Assembly (NCBI GenBank): GCA_037042915.1
Contig: CM073198.1
Coordinates: forward strand, 868,001-932,000
Direction: 5' to 3'
DNA length: 64,000 nt
Origin: Auricularia sp. M13
Lineage: Eukaryota > Basidiomycota > Agaricomycetes > Auriculariales > Auriculariaceae
The notes under the pieces are model-generated. The model made no database searches. It saw only the letters and a list, made by a program, of their open reading frames with translations, and was not told the DNA's origin. The translations under genes and the position numbers were made by a program. This document shows positions 43,660 through 54,550 of this stretch, one piece after another. Position 1 is the first letter of the stretch; every line of letters begins with the position of its first letter.

Positions 43660-44960
43660 TGCGGTTATACGTACTCAGGCGTCTTGACGTCCTCGAGGAC
43701 GCGCGCGACGCCGGCCAGTTGGCAGCTGCTTGGGCGTATCGTTGCGCGCGTCCAGGAGCCGCCCGAGCGCGCATGTACTGGAATACACGCGCTCGGGTCT
43801 CCACGTCCTTGAGCTCGCACGCGATGCGCCCGCCAGCCCGCAGCTGCTTGGGCGTGTCTGCGAGCGCGTCCGGAGCCGCGCGAGCCGGCACGGACGGTTA
43901 TACGCACCCGGGCGTCTCGACGTCCTCGAGGACGCGCGCGATGCCGGCCAGTTGGCAGCTGCTTGGGCGATCGTTGCGGCGCGTCCAGGAGCCGCCCGAG
44001 CGCGCATGTACTGGAATACACGCGCTCGGGTCTCCACGTCCTTGAGCTCGCACGCGATGCGCCCGCCAGCCCGCAGCTGCTTGGGCGTGTCTGCGAGCGC
44101 GTCCGGAGCCGCGCGAGCCGGCACGGACGGTTATACGCACCCGGGCGTCTCGACGTCCTCGAGGACGCGCGCGATGCCGGCCAGTTGGCAGCTGCTTGGG
44201 CGTATCGTTGCGCGCGTCCAGGAGCCGCCCGAGCGCGCATGTACTGGAATACACGCGCTCGGGTCTCCACGTCCTCGAGCTCGCACGCGACGCGCCCGCC
44301 AGCCCGCAGCTGCTTGGGCGTGTCTGCGAGCGCGTCCGGAGCCGCGCGAGCCGGCACGGACGGTTATACGCACCCGGGCGTCTCGACGTCCTCGAGGACG
44401 CGCGCGACGCCCGCCAGTTGGCAGCTGCATGGGCGTGTCGTCGCGTGCGTCCAGAAGCCGCCCGAGCGCGCGTGGGCCCGAAGACAGGCGCGCGGGCGCT
44501 GGACGTACTCGAACTCGAGCGCGACATGCCTGCCAGCTCGCAGCAGCTTGTGCGTGTGCACGAGCGCATCCACGAGCCGCCCCAGCGTGTGCGTGCTCGA
44601 TTACACGCGCTCGGGCGTCTCGGCGTCCTCCTGCTCGCGCACGACGCCCGCCAGCTCGCAGGTGCTTGTGCGTGTAGACGAGCGCGTCCAGCAGCCGCAT
44701 GAGCGCGGGCATGTTCGAGTACATGCGCTCGGGCGTCTTGACGTCCTCGAGCTTGCGCGCCACGCCCACCAGCTTGCAGCTGCTGGGCATGTACACGAGC
44801 GCGTCTAGGAGCCGCACGAGCGAGCGCGTGCTCGAATGCACGTGCTCGGGTCTCGACCTCCTCGAGCTCGCGCGCGCCGCGCCTCCCAGCCCGCTGCCGC
44901 TTGGGCGCGTACTCGAGCGCGTCCAGAGGCCACCCAAGCGGTTGCGGAAATGTGCTGCAA
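43660..44960 (-). repeat. Tandem array of degenerate about 39-residue modules (231-bp double unit)
   Basis: Near-identical 231-bp units start near 43680, 43910 and 44142, with more diverged ones up to about 44960. On the minus strand each half-unit reads as a variant of GRLLDALVYTPKQL, then AGVARELEDVETPERVYSS. The frame slips within units. For example GGGCGTATCGTTGCGCGCG in one copy is GGGCGATCGTTGCGGCGCG in the next, and long stretches are readable only by switching frame. This looks like a coding minisatellite that has expanded and lost its frame. It also explains the many open frames on both strands here. Confidence 0.7.
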
Positions 44961-45004
44961 GGCGGGTTATATACGAATTTGTTGCGAGCGGACGGCCGCA
45001 CGCA

Positions 45005-45500
45005 CTAGTCGTAAAATCGGTCCATGACGAGCTTCTCCCAGGCCTCGATGGTGTCCTTAAAGTCCTGCTCGGATGCGCTCCGCCGGGGTACGCACTCGGC
45101 CATGCGCTTGACGATGAGCTGCAGCATGCGTTAGGCGGGCGCATAGCGTGAGATGAGCAGACGCAGACACACACCGAGCAAGTCGCAGATGACCTTGCGG
45201 GCGTGGCTGCGGCGTGCCGCTGGCCGCGCGCATGCTCGAGTGCACACGGGCGCTTCGACGTTCTCGAGCTTGCTCGCGACGCCCGCCAGCATGCTCGCGG
45301 TTGGAGCACGCCCAGGAGCCGCCCAAGCGCGCGCGTGCTCGAGTACACGCGCGCTGGCGTCTTGGCGTCTTTGACGCTCTCAAACTCGCACACCATGCCT
45401 TCCAGCATGGTCGCGGGCTGCATAGACGCTGGTTGTTGAGCGCGAGCGCGGCCTGCTGGAAGTCGGAATTGAGCTGTAGTCGCTGGCCATTATACACGCT
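45005..45500 (-). pseudogene. Module-containing gene fragment ending in DRFYD
   Basis: A TATA box (TATATAT, 45593-45599) and ATG codons precede protein-like stretches QLNSDFQQAALALNNQ, MLEGMVCEFESVKDAKTP, VYSSTRALGRLLGV and, one frame over, MLAGVASKLENVEAP. An in-phase intron (45119-45172) leads to a clean last exon, LIVKRMAECVPRRS then EQDFKDTIEAWEKLVMDRFYD, stop at 45005. The first two modules resemble the units of the tandem array downstream. A frame change between modules means either an unrecognised intron or decay. I do not recognise the family. Confidence 0.4.
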
Positions 45501-45716
45501 TTCCCTTTCGCATGCATGTAAGCAAAATATACAAATAGTTGGCCTACTGACACGTACCGGCCTCGTGCGTGCGGAAGACATCGGACTGGCCCATATATAC
45601 CGGGGGCGTCGTCGGTGCAGTCCGCAGCTGGTAGGACGGTGCGCAGACGGAGCGGGCAAAGGGCAGTCCAGACGTCCAGGTCTGGACTTTGCCGACTTTT
45701 CGTGACCGCTTACTAC

Positions 45717-46593
45717 TCAGGCCTCAATCTGACCGTACCGCTGTTGCCGCCGCACTACGTTGTGCCTCAATTGCAATGGGAGCTGCTTAAGTCTTGTATC
45801 CATGGCTTTCTGCACGTCCTGGCTGGCTGTGCTCACATTCTGAACGGCGATGACGCTGTGGTTCGTTCCTCGCGCTCTATTCTGGCAACAAACCCTTGTT
45901 CCAGCTACACAAACGACTTCTACGGAAAGAAACTCATGCGGTGTGTTCGTCTCAAGAATCGGTTGGCTATTGGTGGCATGTCGTCGCAGCGCTCGCGTGT
46001 GCGCATCGTCCAGATCCAATCCAACATTTTGCTGCTTGTCTACGTATTCTCAGCCGTGCATGCGCGCGGAAATATTCCAGCATAGACCTGTGCTTACCGT
46101 TCCATCGCTTTTGAGCAAAACTTCCTCGAGCTCTGCAATGCTAATGACGATGTATCGTCGGCTTGAGGATGGAGCTTGCTCGACGGGGCTGAGCTGCCGT
46201 GTTGCCACTCTGAACTGGCCGCTAACTATCGGATGCCCACAGAGCTGCCTGGCGACGAGGATTCTGACGCTGCTCGAGCTAATCATCTGCACTGGAATCA
46301 ATGATGGAAGCGCGAGGGTGAGCGAGCGCGCGTACCGATTCCACATCGTAGCTCTCGACCAACTCGAGGATTACATCTTCTGAGCTCGCTCGCCCGTTTG
46401 TTAAAGCTTCATAGGCCGGAACGGAAACGATATGAATGACCATGTCGTGCTCTGGGTATCTTGGGTCGATGAGGTGGAATCGGCGGCGATAGTTGAGCTG
46501 AGCTCTCTCCTCGAGAATGCCAGCTTCGTCTCCGACAACGCGCACCAGCGGCAACAAGAACTGCGGCTTGAAGAGGTCCACAATGTACGACAT
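45717..46593 (-). CDS. Unknown protein divergent from the transposase
   Basis: ATG at 46593 (CCTCAACATGTCG context) begins MSYIVDLFKPQFLLPLVRVV, then RRRFHLIDPRYPEHDMVIHI, VPAYEALTNGRASSEDVIL and ELVESYDVE. One in-phase model uses exons 46336-46593, 46098-46244 and 45717-46034, giving 240 residues with RRYIVISIAELEEVLLKSDG and LDLDDAHTRALRRHATNSQ. An alternative acceptor at 46278 gives a short 104-residue protein ending LWASDS. Composition is that of a soluble globular protein. No family was recognised. Its position inside the transposon, head to head with the transposase, suggests a role in the element or co-regulated cargo. Confidence 0.5.
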
Positions 46594-46704
46594 GTTGAGG
46601 AAAGGATATGTGCGGGGTTACAATGCGCGCGCGGTGGATAAGGATGCGTGGTCACCGGCTGTTCGCGCTTCCTTCTCTTGTCCGCGCACCACCCTCTCGT
46701 CGTA
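46594..46704. promoter_or_regulatory. Short divergent promoter of transposase and companion gene
   Basis: Only 111 bp separate the two start codons, which point away from each other, so both genes must share this region. No strong TATA box is visible. Confidence 0.45.
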
Positions 46705-49700
46705 ATGGCCAAGGTCAAATCTCAAAAGCAGACTCCAGCAGCTCGAAAGCGTGCTCATCGGCCTAGGCTCTATGATTGTGACCAGTGCGAGGATTCGTTC
46801 ACCTCTGAGGCGAACTTGCGTCGCCACCAGGCATCGAAACCTCACCACGTCGTGACTGCTGGGGCCGGTAGTATCGCACTTGCTGCTGCCGATATCCCTC
46901 CTGCGTCAGTCCCAAGCTTTGCCGAACAGGCCCAAGATATGGACGTAGACTGTGGCCCCGACGAGCTCGCTCAGCAATTCGGCGAGGACGAAGACGACCG
47001 CGCGCGACGGGCCAATGAACTCGACGGCGAAGCGTTCATAGAACGATATCCTGGTGCGGGAAGGATCAAGCGACGCGTTCCCCCGCCCCATACCGTCCTT
47101 GAAGACGCAGCAAAAGCCGAGAAGCTTGAACATTGGCCATTCAACGCAAGTCACGATCTGAAATTTGCGAATTGGGTGCTCTCCGAGTCTGTCTCAAAGG
47201 CAGGCTTGGACCGTCTACTTGATATTGAAGAGGTAATTCTCCCCGGCAATTCCTTAACGCGTCGCTGAACGACATGTAGATTCGTCAACGTCTCGGGCTT
47301 TCCTTTGCCAACTCTCGACAGCTTCAGCAGATCGTTGAGAAAATTCCGAGCCGCGCTGCGTTCAAGAAGACGGAGATCGACATTGAGGGCATACCGGATG
47401 ATATCTACGTACTGCACCGGGACTCAGCTGGGTGCCTCAAAGACCTCTGGAGCCGTCTAAGTCTGCACGGCAAGATTGCCTTCGGGCCAGAGAAGCACTG
47501 GACCGACGCCACTCGAACGTCGCGCAAGTACAGCACTTACCATACCGCTGACCACATGTGGCGCTGCCAGGTTCGCCGTTCTGCTCCTTGTGTCACGCTT
47601 CGCTCACATGTTGCAGGAAAAGCTTCCTGATGGCGCGACGGTGGCCGCAATCATCATCTTTGTTGATAAGACCCAGCTCTGTACCATTGTCGGCGACTGC
47701 AAGGCGTACCCGGTCTACATGACCGTCGCAAATATCGACCCGACAACGCGGCGCAATATCTCCACCGGCGCCCACATTCTCGTTGGCTATCTGCCCATCG
47801 TCTCGTTCGAGAACACCGAGTTTTCGGACGATGTGGTTCGCAATCTCCGCCTGCGCATCTTTCATATGGCAATGGGCATCATCTTCGAGAGCCTGCGCGA
47901 GGCTTCCAAGACCGGCATCGAGCTTGTCAGCGCCGACGGCGCTGTGCGGGATTGCTATCCGATCCTTGCAATCAGCGCGCTGGACAACCCTGAACAATGC
48001 CAGCACACGCTCGCCAAGTTCGGCGTCTCCTGTCCCAAGTGCAAGGCGACGAAGGAAGACTTCAGCACCAACGAGGCCTTCGAGAATCGGGATCCTGCTG
48101 ATACGCTTCGTCATCTCAGACACGCTGCGACTCTGGGGTCTTTCACCGCCGCGGTTGATTACTTAAAGATGTACGGCCTCAACTATGTCCTCACGCCTTA
48201 CTGGGAGGATTGGGCGCATGTCGACATCCATGAGTCCATTTCACCGGACATCCTGCACCAGCTTCTGCAGGGTGTTCTCAAGCACGTTATCGCATGGTTG
48301 ACGAAGCTAATTGGGGAAAAGGAGATGAACGCTCGTTTCGCACGCCAGCTCAAGTCCTACGGCGTTCGTCACTTCAAGAACGGCATTTCGGGCTTACAGC
48401 GCGTCTCCGGCACCGAGCACAAGGCGATGGCCAGCCAGCTACTGCCCGTCATCGCCGATGCTACGACGGACAAACGAGCCGTGCGAGCAACGCGTGGGCT
48501 GCTGGACTTCCTCTACATCTCGCAATATACCTGCCATTCCGATGAGACACTCGATATCGACCTTCGCGGTGCGCTGAACATGTTCTTCGATAACATGGAC
48601 GTCTTTGTGGAGCTTGGCGTGTGCGACTGTGAGTTCACCATTTAATCTTCACATGGCGAGTACTCATCTGCGCTAGCTCTTCAATTGCCCAAGATCCATT
48701 CAATGCAGCATTACATCGACCCAATCAAACTCTTCGGCGAGGCCAATCAGTACAATACCGAGATCGGCGAGCGTCTGCACATCGACTTCGCAAAGGATGC
48801 GTTCGACGCCACCAACAAGAAGCGGGACCAGTACCTGGAGCAGATGTGCAAGTGGTTGGACTGTCGTGAGCGAATGCTCTATCTCAACCACTGGCTTGCT
48901 CACCGGCACAATACGACCTTCGAGCCACGAAAGCGCGTGGACACGCGCAAGCACGCCGCCATCGAGTTTGCGAAAGATCCGGCTGGCGGGTATCGTACGC
49001 TTGTGGAGCTGTCAGTCGAGCATCACGCAGATGGCATCGCGGCCGCCATCGACGACTACCTGGACGAGTACTGCAACAATGAGTGGGAACGCCGCTATCC
49101 GAACCTACAGGCGCCACAGTTCCCGACCGTCCGCGTGGACATGAAGGTCCCAGTATGGCACAACATGAAGTTCTTTACGCCCGACTTGCAGACGCTTGCC
49201 GCTCCTGACACACGCGATATCGCCTATGCTGCTCCTGCTCGCGGTCGTAAGCACCGCAATCTTGACGATCCTGACGACCAGCTCGAGGCGCGCTTCTCAC
49301 CAGTGCTCGTGAAGAAGGACGACGTGGCTGGTGTTGGTGGAACAGACGGTATGATCCGCCAACATCGGCATTGCTTATGTATGCTGGTGCTGATCTTCCG
49401 CAGGGCTCCGTGTTGCACACCTTCGTGTCATCTTCGAGTTACCCACACCTAACGTGCTTGCGCTTGAGAGGATCGGCCTCGAGAACCCCGGAAAACTTGC
49501 TTTCGTGCAGTGGTTTACGAAGCTCGGACGGAGGGACCCGGACTCGGATATGTTCAAAGTCTCTCGGGAGATGCGCTTCGTTGCTGGCGCTGGTGCGGCA
49601 AAGGAACGCTGCGTAGCTGTGGTCCATGCATTGGACATTCGGCGCAGCTGCCATTTGGCCCCGCGGTTGCCTCGCAGCGTCCCGTCGTTCCCGCGCGAGC

Positions 49701-49789
49701 TCACAGCGGAGAACCTACTCGAGGATTGGGACGGAGAATTTTGGGTAAACCACTATATTGATAAACCGATGTACCGTTCCATGCTCTAG
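46705..49789 (+). CDS. Plavaka-type transposase (962 aa, 5 exons)
   Basis: Exons 46705-47232, 47280-47570, 47617-48628, 48677-49348 and 49404-49789 join in phase to 962 residues without an internal stop. The N-terminus carries a C2H2-like finger, YDCDQCEDSF..LRRHQASKPHH (C25, C28, H41, H47), a likely DNA-binding module. The catalytic core shows IIIFVDKTQL (Asp near 290), GDCKAYPVYMTVANI, GYLPI, then SADGAVRDCYPILA, a CPKC pair, DILHQLLQG and, in exon 4, PKIHSMQHYIDPIK and NQYNTEIGERLHIDF with conserved Glu. These are the blocks of basidiomycete Plavaka transposases, DDE/D enzymes related to the CACTA and KDZ groups. It should excise and insert the element by its termini at 41025 and 50028. 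Confidence 0.9.
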
Positions 49790-50022
49790 AAATGACATTG
49801 GTTTCGCACCTGACTCTCACTCATGCCCCACATTGTAAACATTGTAAGGAAAGCTGAAGCCACAAAGGTATCGTATTCTGAGAGCACTGTGAGCTGGAGA
49901 GACCGAAAGCGCTCACGTCTCACTGCTCACAGACTCATCAGACTCCAGCGGCCTGCTCGTGAGCGCTCGGTGAGCACGAAAGCGGGTGAGCATTGATAGG
50001 CTGCTGATGAGCATTTGGATTT

Positions 50023-50820
50023 TTACAGAAGTCTGGATCTCGCGATACGGTCGTAAAATGCAGTTACTGGGCACAGGCGAGCAGCGGCGCAGAAGGGGAT
50101 CCCGAAGATGTTGAACAGCATGCCTAGACAAGAAGGGAAATGGGGTGGTGCATCTGAGCGTTGTTGTTCGAGCGCGTCGTGCACGGTGTTTTTCGGGAAG
50201 CTCATAGAAAGTGCATAGGGCGACTCGGAGACTCCGCGAATAGGCGTAGGCGTAGAGAAGCACACGTTCCCTAGCGCAGACGAGGTAGCTGAACGGAGAT
50301 GCCATGACTGGGGCTCGGAATACGCATGATCGCGCAAAGCCTGAGAGTCAAGCAGAATCGAGATGTGCAGTGTGCTGGGTGAGTGCGCGAATCGAGCCGA
50401 GACAGAGAAGGACGACCGCAATTGAATGGACGCTGTGGTCAGAAACCGCAAACGAGCCAAGTGTCCAGGGACAAGTCCAAGTAGTTGTGCGGCGAGAGGT
50501 GGCGCGAATTGCCGCAGAATGATACCGGCTGGGCGGAAACTTTCCCCGGATGGGGTATCAAGGACGACTCGGAGTAGAAGAGGCATAAAATCGGGTTTAT
50601 TATATGCATGGGCGGTAGGAAAAGAGAAATGGGTTGTGCGACGTTGGGGTTCGAGGTCAAGATGCGCATCGGGCCGAAACTCCGCAACCTGCTCCCTTCC
50701 GGCTCGTACGCGCCAGCGCGCGCGCATAGAGCCCCATAGCAGCCCGCGAAGCCATGACACTATAGACTTTGGCTTTGGAAGCGGTCGGTACGCTGCTAGA
50801 AATATATTTCTGGTGTGCAT
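50023..50820 (-). CDS. Unrecognised 265-codon frame ending at the transposon terminus
   Basis: A minus-strand frame from ATG 50820 includes stretches such as LLLRVVLDTPSGESFRPAG and LLGLVPGHLARLRFLTTASI. Its stop codon (TAA) is supplied by the right terminus of the Plavaka element. It may be the 5' part of a host gene interrupted by the insertion, or a chance frame. I recognise no domain. Confidence 0.25.
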   Translation of the reverse strand: MHTRNIFLAAYRPLPKPKSIVSWLRGLLWGSMRARWRVRAGREQVAEFRPDAHLDLEPQRRTTHFSFPTAHAYNKPDFMPLLLRVVLDTPSGESFRPAGIILRQFAPPLAAQLLGLVPGHLARLRFLTTASIQLRSSFSVSARFAHSPSTLHISILLDSQALRDHAYSEPQSWHLRSATSSALGNVCFSTPTPIRGVSESPYALSMSFPKNTVHDALEQQRSDAPPHFPSCLGMLFNIFGIPFCAAARLCPVTAFYDRIARSRLL

Positions 50821-53800
50821 TTCCGCAGTCAGCTCCTTGCGCGCGCATTGACTTCACACAGTCTGAGTCTATCCTGCCCATTGCGCGCAACACTGGCGAC
50901 TCCAGCCGGGCTCTATGCACTGTGTGCTTCTATGCTCGCAGAACGGCTCGGTCATGCTCGCGCACGTTGTCGACGACCCGGCGTAAAGGCATGATACTCA
51001 GCCGTCTGTCAACGCCTATTCACACGACTGGCACACGAACTAGGTCGCGCTCGTTTGCACAGGCTCTAGGTGAGCACACACCCGCTTGTCGGCTTGATTG
51101 AATGCTGATAGAGCTAGCCGCGGCTCGGCGAGGAGGGCACTCGTTCGTCCTGTCGCCTCTCGTGCGCACTCGATGCCGTCGCCGCCCTCGAATAAGATGC
51201 CATCCGCGCGCTCCAGCTATTCGGAGACCTCCATGCCAACCTCGGGCGCCAAGCTGCATCGGGCGTCGCGCAACAATTTGCTCGCTGGCGTTGCGCCGTT
51301 GACCCACGGCGCCCGGTCAGCCTACCCCGCCGCGGTCGCCAATCCAGCCGCGCCCTGGCTATTGGTGGCACGCGCAGCACCGCAGTGAGCGCGTTAAGAT
51401 GAGCGCACTGCTGTGCCAGTGCGTTCCGCATTTCTGGCCCATGAGTGGTTTTACTGATAAACTCGCGACTTCAGGCGCGCGGCGCAAATCTGTGCGGTCC
51501 GCGCACCCTCCCGCCCCTCGACTCGCTCGCCGGTCGGATGGCGCGCACAGGCTCGGTTTCTGCGCGAGTCTGTACGCTTGCCTGTCGCTCTACGAGCCGT
51601 GGGGCGACGGCTTCGCTGGACCTAGTCGGAGCGGATGTCGTTGCCCTGGGCGACCGTTCAGCTATGCTGGCGCTCGGTCAGGCTGGTCGTCCGCCATGGA
51701 AACCAGATCGTCCCGTGGGATCAGCGTCACTTTAGCTGCGCCGCGCAAGGTGCGTCTATCATTATCAGTTTTGCGAGCCAAACGCTGATCGCGCACTGTG
51801 TAGACTCCTTCTTTCCGACTCGCCGGCGCTGGTAGATACTGAGCGCATTGCAGACCGCCCTGCGCGTGCCTTTGCGGGGCTCGGGGAAGCACGCCCTTCA
51901 CGTCCGCGACGGAGGACCGGCCGCGGAGAGCGATGGAGGACTCGACGCGGTGCGCGCGAACGGTGGTTGGCGCTAAGTAAGGCAGGTATCGCGCGCCGTG
52001 TAGTTGGTATGATAATTTTCCTGTCAGTGTCGCGCGTTGTACCTTTACGGCTTGCGCGTTCCCCAGCACGCCGCGCTTCCGCGCTGTATGTTACAGCGCT
52101 TCATTATCCGCCGAATAGCATAGTGTCTGGCAAAGACGCTCGCTACGCGTAACACGCATTCATAAGTGTAACGTGGCCATCGATTCTTGCGCTCTGAGGT
52201 CGTGCACTATATGGTCCCTTGGGGCCTCGGACCGCCTCGTCCTTCGCGTTCCTCCTCATCCATGCGCTTTGTTTTTTTTCGGTATGACTAATACGTTATG
52301 TCATGGCACTCAAGTTTTCTGTAAGGCGCGGCCTGTTGGTGAGGTCTACCCGAGTATGCAGTCGACTGTTGGGCGTCGAGCAATGGAGCCATGCGTCGCC
52401 GTTAATGAGTGGGACACATTGAGCGTGAGCAGATGATGAGGGCGGAGGTGGTGCGGTGCTTTGAGGTCCATGTAGACTGATTCTCTCATTGCGGGCTTTC
52501 CGATGTTTTATACTGTGCCAGTGGCGCCCGGAGAGCTATGGATGAATATAGTATGTGCCAGCTTGCGGACCGGAAGACCATGGATGATTGCGTATCTTAC
52601 TGTATGACGGACCGTCAGAGCACGAGGGTGTGATCTGCGCGCTATCCCGCTGGGTAGTCTATTTAAACGTCGAGTTGTGCGCGCTGAGATGGGGAACATC
52701 CAACCTCTCTCATCATCTGCTATCTCCCTTCTGTTCAAGCCTTACTGGATTCAGAGACTGCAAGCCGTGATCACCTGTCTTCTTTGCAGCTCGCTTGTCA
52801 GTTACGAACGCGGGCGATGGTGGTGGAGACAGGCACAAAAAATCCCTCATAGACCGCCAGAGGTCCGGCGGCCATCTACAGCTACTGAGAAGGAAACCTT
52901 CAATTGTTGAGCTTCCTCGAGCAGCGGAGGTATAAGGGGACGGGGCTTGGTCAGTCATACAGCGTGTGCGCGGGACCGAGTCACACGACAGCGGACCGTG
53001 TTGGCAGCTGCTTGGAACTGCCACCAAAACAATGCGGCGTAGGTGTACGTACATTCCCTGCCATAGAGGTGTTTGAATCGCGAACAACAAGGGCCCGGCC
53101 GCGTCGGAGCAAAGAGCCGAAAGAGTCGACACGCGTTTCCGGACTCCGCGCTCGCGCTCTTCTTTCTCTTCTATATTGCGCCTACGACACCCGGAAGCGT
53201 TGGGCGTGCGCCATGTGGTCAAGCGGATACACCTAACGCGTGCGCACCGGCGCATGGCAATATTCACCTTGGTCCGCCCTCGCGTCCACATGAACTCCGT
53301 TCGAGAAGCTGACTGCGCGTGACTAGCAGGCTGGACGTGCGCGCCGCGGGGATGCTTCTATTGGTGCGTCTTCTTGCCATAAACGTGCGCTCGGCCTGAG
53401 CTAACTTTCTTTTTCGGTGTTCAGGACGCACCTGCAGGCCGGTCTCCCTTTCTCTGACCTCAGGATCCCCAACCGAAGTCACGGCTCGGGTTTCGACGGG
53501 CATGTCTTAGAATTTTGGTGAGTCGAAATGCTCAGTTGTAGACGATTTTTCTCAGAGAATTACCAGGCAAATTTACAGCAGACCGACGCGCATGTCGGTC
53601 CCGGGTCGACATCCGCTGCACCGACGGTGACGGCGCATCTGCGCGTCTGGACCAGGCGAACCGCTAGAAGCTGATGACGTGCTTTTGGAGAGTCCCGTGT
53701 CCTTGCTGTACGTTCATACATGTCGTGGATTTCTCGCATTGCTGACAGCAGATCTAGCTACGGATAGGCTGGCTTACAGGGCATCCTGCACACTCGTATC

Positions 53801-54479
53801 GCTACCCATATCGCTCTTCTGCAGCGCGCGGCCAGAGACAATGCATCTGCGATAGTTGAGCTTGCCATTGACGCACTAGTCGCTGGTTCGAAACTTCGAA
53901 TCGACTGTCCCTGCCTAAGGATCGCGCATCGAGCCATTAAACCGTACCGCCGGCGTCTGCTCAACATTTATGTATTCGTGCGTAGTACGCTCTCTGCGCT
54001 CGCGCGTGCCTTTCTTAACAGCGTTCATAGGCCACTAGAAAACGCGGCTAGGCGTGCAGACGACCGCGCCCTTCTGCGCTCAGCCTCGCTCGCTCAGTCT
54101 GAGCGCACTGCCCCGCGCTTAAGATGACACGGCGTCCACTTTGGCGACGTTACGATCTTCCTCCTTGGTCTGAGCACGGTGCGTTTTATCCTTTATAGCT
54201 TGCGGGCATGTCATCCTCATGCGCTCCGTTTACAGAACTCTCGCGCGCTACGCAAACAGTAGGACGAGCGCGAGCGGGCGCGCGCCCACGAGTGGGCTCT
54301 CTCGCGCGCTACGGAGCCAAGTCGTGGCCCGCAAGTCGTCAGCACGGTCGACGCGCGTGGTCTCGGCGCAGCGGATACGTCGGGCGCCGACGTGACTTCG
54401 CTGGGCGGTGTGTGCGCAAAGGACATGCTTGCAATGTTGCGCTCGCGCTGTGAGACGGCCTACTACTACACCAGCATGC
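50821..54479. other. Gene-poor interval
   Basis: About 3.7 kb with many short overlapping frames. A TATA-like TCTATTTAAAC near 52660 followed by CTCTCATCATCTGCTAT near 52710 weakly resembles the promoters at 40065 and 40790, but no gene follows that I can support. Confidence 0.35.
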
Positions 54480-54550
54480 GCGCACACGACGTCGCGCGTT
54501 CCGCATCCAGCGCGCACACGACGTCGCGCGTTCCGCATCCAGCGCGCACG
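54480..54550. repeat. 32-bp tandem repeat, 2.2 copies
   Basis: Two identical 32-bp units, GCGCACACGACGTCGCGCG plus TTCCGCATCCAGC, at 54480-54511 and 54512-54543, with a partial third. Confidence 0.85.

Larger units (their letters stand above)
41023..50030. mobile_element. Plavaka-like DNA transposon, about 9.0 kb, with cargo genes
   Basis: The ends are inverted: CTGTAAAAATCCGGGTTGCTC (left, from 41025) and CTGTAAAAATCCAAATGCTC (right, complement, from 50028), both continuing ATCAGC. Both subterminal zones are crowded with GCTCAC/GTGAGC. The element encodes an apparently intact transposase (46705-49789, +), a DUF6532 gene (41310-43286, -), an unknown gene (45717-46593, -) and a repeat-rich degenerate region (43660-45500, -). 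No target duplication could be recognised. The match of the termini and the intact transposase suggest it may be, or recently was, autonomous. Confidence 0.8.

Noticed and set aside
43575-44808. Plus-strand frames across the tandem array
   Set aside because: They are the antisense of the repeated modules. The protein-like reading (LLDALVYT.KQL..ELEDVETPERVY) is on the minus strand.
41000-50040. Target-site duplication for the Plavaka-like element
   Set aside because: Flanks next to CTGTAAAAATCC (GTTCCTT on the left, AAGTCTGG on the right) share no convincing direct repeat of 2-8 bp, so none is claimed.
53870-53910. GGTTCGAA-like sequence suggesting a tRNA T-arm
   Set aside because: No matching acceptor stem, D-arm or anticodon arm could be built around it. 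No tRNA was accepted anywhere in the window.
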